Shown: positions 6,825 through 12,992 of the stretch, in pieces | Position numbering within the stretch: position 1 is the stretch's first letter | Layout: each line of letters opens with the position of its first letter | NCBI GenBank assembly: GCA_023402505.1 | Contig: JAEYGD010000035.1 | Location: 1-15,466 of the forward strand | Source of the DNA: Actinomycetes bacterium | Lineage (GTDB): Bacteria > Actinomycetota > Actinomycetes > Mycobacteriales > Micromonosporaceae | Length of the DNA: 15,466 nucleotides | Reading direction: 5' to 3' | Notes under the pieces: generated by a model | Database searches by the model: none | Told to the model about the DNA's origin: nothing | The model's input: only the letters and a program-made list of their open reading frames with translations | Position numbers and translations under genes: made by a program

Positions 6825-7430
6825 ATGGAGTCCGTGCTCGACCTGCTGCGGCACCTGGTCACCTCGCCCCTGGTGTACCTGCTGCTGTTCGGGCTCACCG
6901 CGGTCGACGCGTTCCTGCCGGTGGTACCCGGCGAGGCGGCCGTCATCACGGCGGCGGTGCTCGCCACGAGCGGCGACCCGAACCTGGTCGCGGTCGGCGC
7001 GTCCGCCGCGTTGGGCGCGATCACCGGGGACCACGTCTCGTACGCGATCGGGCGTGGCGGTGGTGCGCGGCGGCTGGCCCGTTTTCCCGCGGAGAGCCGG
7101 CGGCGGGCCAGCTCGGACTGGGCCCGCCGGGCGGTGGAGCGGCACGGCGGCGTCATCCTCACCACCGCCCGGTACGTGCCGGGTGGGCGGACGGCGGTCA
7201 CGCTGACCATGGGTGCGGTGCGCTATCCGCTCCGGTCGTTCCTGATGTTCGACGCGGTCGCCGGGGTGAGCTGGGCGCTCTACTGCGTGCTCCTCGGCTA
7301 CTTCGGCGGGCTCGCGTTCGAGCGGGATCCGATCCGCGGCGTCCTGGCCGGGCTGGGCCTGTCGGTGGTGGTCACCCTGGTGGTGGAGGGGGTCCGTCGG
7401 ATCCGCCGCCGCCGGGCCGCCCGCCGGTGA
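6825..7430 (+). CDS. DedA family membrane protein
   Basis: This is a 201-residue integral membrane protein of the DedA/SNARE-associated (VTT) family. Members are linked to envelope homeostasis, and some act as undecaprenyl-phosphate or phospholipid scramblases or flippases; this one's substrate is unknown. Diagnostic features are FLPVVPGE (30-37), GDHVSYAIGR (68-77), and RYVPGGRTAVTLTMGAVR (116-133), with the conserved arginines and glycines of the re-entrant loop. Hydrophobic segments lie at about 12-30, 37-50, 55-66, 136-163 and 172-190. A basic C-terminal tail (RRIRRRRAARR) should be cytoplasmic. The start is uncertain: a GAGGG lies only 1 nt before the ATG. The gene follows htdX in the same direction and converges with tetR, and it has no obvious role in the lipid pathway. 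Confidence 0.88.
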   Translation: MESVLDLLRHLVTSPLVYLLLFGLTAVDAFLPVVPGEAAVITAAVLATSGDPNLVAVGASAALGAITGDHVSYAIGRGGGARRLARFPAESRRRASSDWARRAVERHGGVILTTARYVPGGRTAVTLTMGAVRYPLRSFLMFDAVAGVSWALYCVLLGYFGGLAFERDPIRGVLAGLGLSVVVTLVVEGVRRIRRRRAARR

Positions 7431-7435
7431 TTCGG

Positions 7436-7450
7436 CCCGTCGGCAACGGG
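7436..7450. terminator. Weak hairpin between dedA and tetR ends
   Basis: CCCGT-CGGCA-ACGGG forms a 5-bp stem with a 5-nt loop in the 25-bp gap between the two convergent genes. There is no U-tract. It could serve both strands, but the stem is short. Confidence 0.25.
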
Positions 7451-7455
7451 ATCGT

Positions 7456-8106
7456 TCAGGACGGGGGCGGGCGCCAGGTGGTGCCCGCCAGGAGCTGGCC
7501 GGCGCCCAGCCAGGCGACGTTCATCATCCGGGTCGCGGTCTTCTCCGGGTCGGCCTCGGGGTGGTCGGCCAGCCAGTCGGCGAGCGACTCGCTCGCGCCC
7601 ACCAGTGCGTACGCGACGACCTCAAGCTCGGTCTCGGGCACCTCGCGGCCCTCGGCGCGCAGCGCGTGGTCGAGCATGCCGGCGACGACGTCGACCAGCC
7701 TGCTGCGCATCGCGGCGAGTTCACCGGCGAAGGGCTGCTCGCCCCGGGCCTGCCGGTAGAGCACCGCCCAGCCGTCCCGGTGCGCGCCGACGAACCCGAA
7801 GAAGGCGCGCAGGCCGCGCCAGAGCCGTTCGTCGGCCGGCAGGTCCGGGGCGGCGGCACCGGCGATAGCCTGCATCATCCGGGTGCCTTCGCGGTGCAGG
7901 CAGGCGACGAAGAGCTCCTCCTTGGTGCCCAGGTACGCGTACACCATGGGTTTGGAGATGCCGGCGTCGTCGGCGATCTCGTCCATGCTCGCCGCGTGGT
8001 AGCCCCGCCGGGAGAAGACCTTGACGGCGGCGTCGAGCATCTGCTGCTCACGGACGGCCCGTGGCAGGCGTTTGAAGGTGGGGACGCTGGGCACTCTTGC
8101 GAGCAT
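7456..8106 (-). CDS. TetR/AcrR family transcriptional regulator
   Basis: This 216-residue protein has an N-terminal TetR DNA-binding domain (about 20-68). The helix-turn-helix is in MDEIADDAGISKPMVYAYLGTKEELF (41-66). A helical C-terminal ligand and dimer domain follows, in the YAYLGTKEEL subfamily common near fatty-acid genes. It is divergent from the SCP2/acyl-CoA dehydrogenase operon. A 30-bp palindrome (8109-8138) lies directly before its start, so autorepression and repression of the operon are likely. The ligand is probably an acyl-CoA, by context only. Start choice is open: ATG 8106 has no useful Shine-Dalgarno. The GTG at 8094 sits 7 nt after TATGCT, which could be the -10 of a leaderless transcript, and would remove four residues (MLAR) without affecting the domain. 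Confidence 0.92.
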   Translation of the reverse strand: MLARVPSVPTFKRLPRAVREQQMLDAAVKVFSRRGYHAASMDEIADDAGISKPMVYAYLGTKEELFVACLHREGTRMMQAIAGAAAPDLPADERLWRGLRAFFGFVGAHRDGWAVLYRQARGEQPFAGELAAMRSRLVDVVAGMLDHALRAEGREVPETELEVVAYALVGASESLADWLADHPEADPEKTATRMMNVAWLGAGQLLAGTTWRPPPS

Positions 8107-8125
8107 ACCTACTCGTGCGTAGGGT
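8097..8125 (+). promoter_or_regulatory. Promoter of the SCP2-acyl-CoA dehydrogenase operon
   Basis: TTGCGA (8097-8102), a 17-bp spacer and TAGGGT (8120-8125) make a good actinobacterial SigA-type promoter. Transcription would start near 8132, leaving a leader of about 30 nt containing the GGAAGG Shine-Dalgarno (8148-8153), 9 nt before the SCP2 ATG. The -35 lies inside the tetR coding end, and the -10 lies inside the operator palindrome. Confidence 0.6.
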
Positions 8126-8138
8126 TACGCACGAGTAG
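8109..8138. promoter_or_regulatory. TetR operator: 30-bp palindrome between tetR and SCP2
   Basis: CTACTCGTGCGT (8109-8120) and ACGCACGAGTAG (8127-8138) are perfect 12-bp inverted repeats with a 6-bp spacer. The site covers the -10 and start site of the rightward promoter and abuts the tetR start codon. Its left part (ACCTACTCG-N3-GTAGG, 8107-8123) is the same pattern as the 4485-4500 site. The extended symmetry fits two TetR dimers or one extended site. This is the expected position for an autoregulated TetR repressor. Confidence 0.8.
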
Positions 8139-8162
8139 CCAAATCTCGGAAGGTGCGCCCTC

Positions 8163-8615
8163 ATGACTGACTTCGACCCGGCCAACTTCGCCAACGTCGG
8201 CCCCAAGGAGTTCGCGCAGCTGGTCAAGTCCACGCCCGACGACAAGATCGCCGAGGTGATGTCCGGCGACCTGCGCGGCAAGATCCTCGCCGAGGTCTTC
8301 GGCCGGATGCCGCAGCTGTTCCGCGCCGACCGGGCCGGCTCGACCAACGCGGTGATCCACTGGAACATCACCGGCCGCCCCGACGGTGGCACCGACACCT
8401 ACGAGGTCGTCATCGCCGACGGCACCTGCACGGTCAACGAGACCCCGCAGCACGACCCGAAGCTGAGCCTCACCATGGGCCCGGTCGAGTTCCTCAAGAC
8501 CGTCTCCGGTGGCGCCAACCCGGTCATGATGTTCATGACCGGCAAGCTGAAGGCCAAGGGCGACCTCGGCCTCGCCGCCAACATCGCCAACCTCTTCGAC
8601 ATCCCCAAGGCCTGA
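8163..8615 (+). CDS. SCP2 sterol-binding domain protein
   Basis: This 150-residue protein consists almost entirely of one SCP2 (sterol carrier protein 2) domain, about residues 30-146. Typical elements are the central strands IHWNITGRPDGGTDTYEVVIADGTCTV, LSLTMGPVEFLKTVSGG, and GKLKAKGDLGLAANIANLF near the end. SCP2 domains bind acyl chains or sterols in a hydrophobic tunnel and act as carriers; there is no catalytic motif and no signal peptide, so it should be cytosolic. A good Shine-Dalgarno (GGAAGG) precedes the ATG by 9 nt. The acyl-CoA dehydrogenase gene starts one base after its stop, indicating tight coupling and suggesting that it presents substrate to that enzyme (inference). Confidence 0.92.
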   Translation: MTDFDPANFANVGPKEFAQLVKSTPDDKIAEVMSGDLRGKILAEVFGRMPQLFRADRAGSTNAVIHWNITGRPDGGTDTYEVVIADGTCTVNETPQHDPKLSLTMGPVEFLKTVSGGANPVMMFMTGKLKAKGDLGLAANIANLFDIPKA

Positions 8616-8616
8616 C

Positions 8617-9831
8617 ATGGCCGAGTTCTCGCTCGACCTGAACGAGGAACAGCGGGACCTCCGCGACTGGGTGCACGGCTTCGCCGCCGAGGTCGTGCGC
8701 CCGGCCGCGGCGGAGTGGGACGCGCGTGAGGAAACCCCCTGGCCGATCATCCAGGAAGCGGCCAAGGTCGGGCTCTACGGCTTCGAGTTCCTGGCGACCT
8801 GCTGGGCCGACCCCACCGGCCTGTCCCTGCCGATCGCCAGCGAAGAGCTCTTCTGGGGTGACGCCGGCATCGGCCTGGGCATCTTCGGCACCTCGCTCGC
8901 CGTCGCCGCCATCTACGGCGCCGGCACGCCGGACCAGCTCGTCGAGTGGGTGCCGCAGTGCTTCGGCGACATCGACTCCCCCGCCGTCGCGGCGTTCTGC
9001 AGCACCGAGCCCGAAGCCGGCTCCGACGTCGGGGCGATGCGTACCCGGGCCGTCTACGACGAAGCCACCGACGAGTGGGTGCTCAACGGCCAGAAGGCGT
9101 ACGCCACCAACGGCGGCATCGCCGCGGTGCACGTGGTCACCGCCTCGGTCGACCCCGACCTCGGGTCACGGGGGCAGGCCGCGTTCGTCGTGCCCCCGGG
9201 CACCGCCGGCATCAGCGCGACCCGCAAGCTGCGCAAGCTGGGCCTGCGCGCGTCGCACACCGCCGACGTCTTCCTCGACGAGGTACGCGTACCCGGACGG
9301 TGCCTGCTCGGCGGCAAGGACGCGCTGGACGAGCGGCTGGCCCGGGCCCGCTCCGGGCAGCGGGCCTCCGGCCAGGCGGCGATGCGTACGTTCGAACTGT
9401 CCCGGCCGACCGTGGGCGCGCAGGCGCTCGGCGTGGCCCGGGCCGCCTACGAGTACGCCCTGGAGTACGCGAAGGACCGGGTGCAGTTCGGACGGCCGAT
9501 CATCGAGAACCAGGCGGTGGCGTTCGCGCTGGCCGACATGAAGATGGAGATCGACGCCGCGCGGCTGCTGGTCTGGCGTGCCTCCTGGATGGGACGCAAC
9601 AACCGGCCCTTCACCGCCGGCGAGGGCTCGATGTCGAAGCTCAAGGCCGGTGAGGTCGCCGTCGCCGTCACCGAGAAGGCCGTCCAACTGCTCGGCGGAG
9701 CGGGTTTCCTGCGCGACCACCCGGTCGAGCGCTGGTACCGCGACGCCAAGATCTACACCATCTTCGAGGGCACCTCGGAGATCCAGCGGCTCGTCATCTC
9801 GCGAGCCGTCTCCGGAATGCAGATCCGCTGA
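8617..9831 (+). CDS. Acyl-CoA dehydrogenase (FadE family)
   Basis: This 404-residue FAD-dependent enzyme introduces the alpha-beta double bond of acyl-CoA, the first oxidative step of beta-oxidation, passing electrons to ETF. The acyl-CoA dehydrogenase signature CSTEPEAGSD is at 128-137. The C-terminal signature region (about 352-390) contains the predicted catalytic base Glu384 in IFEGTSEIQ. KAYATNGG (160-167) belongs to the middle beta domain. An insertion of about 26 residues, charged and Arg/Ala-rich (234-259), lies between the beta domain and the C-terminal helices, where typical enzymes have a short VMxxLxxGR segment. It follows SCP2 with a 1-nt gap, in an operon controlled by the promoter at 8097-8125. 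Chain-length or branched/steroid specificity cannot be decided. A strong hairpin follows its stop. Confidence 0.95.
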   Translation: MAEFSLDLNEEQRDLRDWVHGFAAEVVRPAAAEWDAREETPWPIIQEAAKVGLYGFEFLATCWADPTGLSLPIASEELFWGDAGIGLGIFGTSLAVAAIYGAGTPDQLVEWVPQCFGDIDSPAVAAFCSTEPEAGSDVGAMRTRAVYDEATDEWVLNGQKAYATNGGIAAVHVVTASVDPDLGSRGQAAFVVPPGTAGISATRKLRKLGLRASHTADVFLDEVRVPGRCLLGGKDALDERLARARSGQRASGQAAMRTFELSRPTVGAQALGVARAAYEYALEYAKDRVQFGRPIIENQAVAFALADMKMEIDAARLLVWRASWMGRNNRPFTAGEGSMSKLKAGEVAVAVTEKAVQLLGGAGFLRDHPVERWYRDAKIYTIFEGTSEIQRLVISRAVSGMQIR

Positions 9832-9855
9832 CAGGACACCTGAAGAAGCGCGCTG

Positions 9856-9879
9856 AGGGCCCCCGGCGACGGGGGCCCT
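9856..9879 (+). terminator. Rho-independent-type hairpin after the acyl-CoA dehydrogenase gene
   Basis: AGGGCCCCC (9856-9864) and GGGGGCCCT (9871-9879) form a perfect 9-bp stem with a 6-nt loop (GGCGAC), 25 bp after the stop codon. Only two T residues follow. It separates the SCP2 operon from the acyl-CoA synthetase gene. Confidence 0.7.
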
Positions 9880-9891
9880 TCGCGTACCACC

Positions 9892-9899
9892 GAAGGAGG
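9892..9899 (+). promoter_or_regulatory. Strong ribosome binding site of the acyl-CoA synthetase
   Basis: GAAGGAGG lies 10 nt before the ATG at 9910, is nearly full-length anti-Shine-Dalgarno complement, and fixes the start. Confidence 0.7.
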
Positions 9900-9909
9900 C
9901 CCGCCCCCC

Positions 9910-11472
9910 ATGGACCTGCCGTTCGTCGTCACCACCCTCGCCCGGCGTGGACTGCTCACCCCCGGCCACCCGGTACGCGTCGCGGCCCAGCTCAACGCAC
10001 TGCGCCGGTGGGGCTTCAGCCTCGCCGGAGAGCTGCGCCAGGCCGCCGCCCGGGACCCCGGCCGCACCGCCGTCATCGACGAGCAGGGCACCGAACTGAC
10101 GTACGCCGACCTGCTCGGCCGCGCCGAGTCGCTGGCCCGGGCGCTGCGCGCCGCGTACCGGCTGCAACCCGGTGACCGCATCGGAGTGCTCTGCCGCAAC
10201 CACCACGGCCTGATCGAGACGATCGTCGCCGCGACCCTGCTCGGCGTCGACGCCGTGCTGGTCAACACCGGGCTGTCCGCCGCGCAGCTCGCCACCGTCG
10301 CCGAGGAGCAGCGGCTGCGGGCCCTCGTCCACGACGACGAGTTCGGCGAACGCCTGCTCGGTCTCCCGGCCGAGCTGCCCCGGATCGGCGAGCGGGCACG
10401 GGACGAACTGATCACCACCGCCCTACCCGGCGAACTGCGCCCGCCGGACCGCGACGGGCGGATCATCGTGCTCACCTCCGGCACCACCGGGGCACCGAAG
10501 GGCGCCCGCCGGCCCACCCCGCACGGCTTCGGCCCGCTGGTCGCCATCATCGACCGGATCCCGCTGCGCGCCCGGGACCGGGTGCTGATCGCCGCCCCGA
10601 TCTTCCACACCTGGGGCTTCGCCGCACTCCAGCTCTGCTTCGCCCTGCGCGCCACCGTCGTGCTGCACCGCCGCTTCGACCCGGCCGCCACCCTCGCCAC
10701 CCTCGTGGCGCAACGCTGCGACGCGCTGTTCGCCGTACCCGTGATGGTGCAGCGACTGTTGGAGGTGCCGCCACCGCAGCCGCGGCCCCGGCTGAAGGCC
10801 GTCGCGCTCAGCGGGTCGGCGCTGCCCGGCGGCCTCGCCACCGCCTTCATGGACACGTACGGTGACGTCCTCTACAACCTGTACGGCTCCACCGAGGTCT
10901 CCTGGGCGTCGATCGCCGGCCCGAAGGAGCTGCGGGCCGCCCCGACCACCGCCGGACGCCCGCCACACGGCACCCGCGTGGTCATCCTCGACGACACCGG
11001 CGCCCCGGTGCCGCGCGGGCAGGTCGGCCGGATCTTCGTCGGCAACGAGATGCTCTTCGAGGGCTACACGTCGGGCGCCGACCGGGAACGCCGCGACGGC
11101 CTCGTCGACACCGGCGACCTGGGCCGGCTCGACGACGGCGGCCTGCTGTTCGTCGACGGCCGCGCCGACGACATGATCGTCTCCGGTGGCGAGAACGTGT
11201 TCCCCTCCGAGGTGGAGCACCTCCTGGGCCAGCTCCCCCAGGTCCGGGAGGCGGCCGTGATCGGCGTACCGGACGAGAGCTACGGCCAGCGCCTGGCCGC
11301 GTTCCTCGCCCTGCACCCCGACGAGACGCTCGACCCCGACGCCGTCCGCGAGTATGTCCGGCGCCACCTGGCCCGGTTCTCGGTGCCGAGGGACGTGGTC
11401 TTCGTCGAGTACCTGCCCCGCAACGCGACCGGCAAGGTCCTGACCAGGGAACTGCGCCGTCAGTACGACTGA
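9910..11472 (+). CDS. AMP-dependent acyl-CoA synthetase (FadD-like)
   Basis: This 520-residue ANL-superfamily ligase activates a carboxylic acid with ATP to an acyl-adenylate and then transfers it to CoA. The phosphate-binding motif LTSGTTGAPKG is at 188-198, the adenylate motif YGSTE at 325-329, the hinge/ribose motif VDTGDLG with Asp403 at 399-405, and the C-terminal catalytic Lys509 is in PRNATGK. An N-terminal extension (about 1-45, with LRRWGFSLAGELRQAAARDP) resembles mycobacterial FadD2/FadD12-type ligases. Fatty acids are the likely substrate given the surrounding beta-oxidation genes, but sequence does not fix it. The gene has its own strong Shine-Dalgarno and follows a terminator, so it probably has its own promoter. 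The MFS gene begins 22 bp downstream. Confidence 0.94.
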   Translation: MDLPFVVTTLARRGLLTPGHPVRVAAQLNALRRWGFSLAGELRQAAARDPGRTAVIDEQGTELTYADLLGRAESLARALRAAYRLQPGDRIGVLCRNHHGLIETIVAATLLGVDAVLVNTGLSAAQLATVAEEQRLRALVHDDEFGERLLGLPAELPRIGERARDELITTALPGELRPPDRDGRIIVLTSGTTGAPKGARRPTPHGFGPLVAIIDRIPLRARDRVLIAAPIFHTWGFAALQLCFALRATVVLHRRFDPAATLATLVAQRCDALFAVPVMVQRLLEVPPPQPRPRLKAVALSGSALPGGLATAFMDTYGDVLYNLYGSTEVSWASIAGPKELRAAPTTAGRPPHGTRVVILDDTGAPVPRGQVGRIFVGNEMLFEGYTSGADRERRDGLVDTGDLGRLDDGGLLFVDGRADDMIVSGGENVFPSEVEHLLGQLPQVREAAVIGVPDESYGQRLAAFLALHPDETLDPDAVREYVRRHLARFSVPRDVVFVEYLPRNATGKVLTRELRRQYD

Positions 11473-11494
11473 CGATGATCTACGCTCGGTGACC

Positions 11495-12820
11495 ATGATC
11501 CCCGCCGGGCAGCGCCGTGCGCCGCTACTGCTGCTCGAAGCGGCCACGCTGCTCTCGGCGACCGGCAACGGGGTGGCGGTCGTGGCGCTGCCGTGGCTGG
11601 TACTCGAACGCACCGGCAGCGCCACCGCCGCCGGGGTCGTCGCCGCGGCCGGCGGCCTGCCGCTGCTGCTGTCCAGCCTGATCTCCGGCACGGTGGTCGA
11701 CCAGCTCGGACGCCGGCGCACCGCACTGGTGTCCGACGCCCTGTCCGCCGTCTCGGTCGCCGCGATCCCGGTCGTGGACGCCCTGCTCGGGCTGAACCTC
11801 GGTTGGATCGTCGCGCTCGCCGTGCTCGGAGCCGTCTTCGACCCGGCCGGCCTGACCGCCCGCGAGACCCTCCTGCCCGCCGCCGCCCAGGCCGCCGGCT
11901 GGCGGATCGAACGAGCCAACGGAGTCCACGAGGCGATCTTCGGGCTCGCGTTCCTGGTCGGCCCCGGCGTCGGTGGCCTGCTCATCGCCACCGTCGGTCC
12001 CAGCGCCACGCTCTGGGTGACCGCCGCCGGCTTCACCCTCTCGGTCCTGCTCGTCGCGGCCGTCCGGCTGCCCGGCGCCGGCCGGCCCGAGCGCCCGCCG
12101 GACGGCCTGTGGCGGGGCACCCTCGAAGGACTGCGCTTCGTCTGGCGGGACCGGCTGCTCCGGACCATCGCCCTCATCACGATGGTGCTGGTCGCGCTGT
12201 ACCTGCCCGTCGAGGGAGTGCTGCTCCCCGCCTGGTTCGTCGCACAGGGCGAACCGGCCCGGCTCGGCGCGGTCCTCATGGCGATGAGCGCCGGAACCGT
12301 GATCGGCGCGCTCGGCTCGGGTGCCGCCGGCCGGCTGGTCAGCCGCCGTACCCTGATGGCCGCCGCGCTGGTCGTCACCGGCGTCGCCCTGCTCGGGCTC
12401 GCGCTGCTGCCCGCGTACCCCGTGCTGCTCGCCGCCGCCGTCGTCATCGGGCTCGGGTACGGACCGGTCAACCCGCTGGCCAACTACGCGATGCAGACCC
12501 GCACCCCGGAGCGGTTGCGCGGCCGGGTGGTCGGGGTGATGACGTCCTTCGCGTACGCCGCCGGCCCGGCCGGTTACCTGCTCGCCGGCCCACTCGTCGA
12601 ATGGCTCGGACTGCGGACGGCCTTCCTCGTACTCGCCGGGGCACTGCTGGTGGCGGCGCTGACCGCCGCGCCGCTGCCGGTGCTGCGGGCGCTGGACGAA
12701 CCACCCAGGTACCCGCCCGCCCCGCCCGGCGGCACGACCGGCCGCACCGAGGGACCGGTGCCGCTCGGCGAGCAATGGATACCGGCGGCGCACCGCGATC
12801 CCCCGCCCGGTCACGGGTAG
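11495..12820 (+). CDS. MFS transporter (DHA3-like efflux family)
   Basis: This 441-residue protein has about 12 hydrophobic segments and the MFS motif-A sequence VVDQLGRRRT at about 66-75. The overall pattern resembles the MFS_3/DHA3 group (enterobactin or macrolide-type exporters): LLEAATLLSATGNGVAVVALPWLV at the N-terminus, FDPAGLTARETLLP in the middle, and TPERLRGRVVGVMTSFAYAAGPAGYLLAGPL near helix 10-11. A hydrophilic cytoplasmic tail rich in Pro and Gly covers the last 40 residues. The substrate is unknown. Placement 22 bp after the acyl-CoA synthetase suggests co-transcription, so export of a lipid-like or toxic acid compound is conceivable. Start choice: ATG 11495 is preceded by TACGCT 8 nt upstream (possible leaderless promoter); GTG 11489 is the in-frame alternative. 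Neither has a clear Shine-Dalgarno. Confidence 0.9.
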   Translation: MIPAGQRRAPLLLLEAATLLSATGNGVAVVALPWLVLERTGSATAAGVVAAAGGLPLLLSSLISGTVVDQLGRRRTALVSDALSAVSVAAIPVVDALLGLNLGWIVALAVLGAVFDPAGLTARETLLPAAAQAAGWRIERANGVHEAIFGLAFLVGPGVGGLLIATVGPSATLWVTAAGFTLSVLLVAAVRLPGAGRPERPPDGLWRGTLEGLRFVWRDRLLRTIALITMVLVALYLPVEGVLLPAWFVAQGEPARLGAVLMAMSAGTVIGALGSGAAGRLVSRRTLMAAALVVTGVALLGLALLPAYPVLLAAAVVIGLGYGPVNPLANYAMQTRTPERLRGRVVGVMTSFAYAAGPAGYLLAGPLVEWLGLRTAFLVLAGALLVAALTAAPLPVLRALDEPPRYPPAPPGGTTGRTEGPVPLGEQWIPAAHRDPPPGHG

Positions 12821-12847
12821 CGGGTCAACTTCGGCGCCCGTCCGACG

Positions 12848-12914
12848 GCGCAGCAGATTCGGGGAAGATGCTGCCTCCCGGGCCGACGAGGCAGCATCTT
12901 CCCCGAAGCTGCGC
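12848..12914. terminator. Long bidirectional hairpin between the MFS gene and purD
   Basis: A perfect 19-bp inverted repeat (TTCGGGGAAGATGCTGCCT at 12858-12876 and its complement at 12889-12907) encloses a 12-nt loop. After a 3-nt bulge (12855-12857) on the left, a further 7 bp (GCGCAGC at 12848-12854 with GCTGCGC at 12908-12914) continue the stem. It lies between convergent genes and should terminate both transcripts, although neither side has a U-tract. The rest of the 172-bp gap (12821-12992) shows nothing else. Confidence 0.75.
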
Positions 12915-12992
12915 GACGCGCTGCCCTCCGGCTGACCGTGGAGGTGGTCGGTGCGGCAAGAGCCGGCTCGGCACAGCGGGCCCGGCTCGTTG

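Noticed and set aside
10423..12483. 686-codon minus-strand frame opposite the acyl-CoA synthetase and MFS genes
   Set aside because: It is a shadow of two well-supported genes with no recognisable domain.
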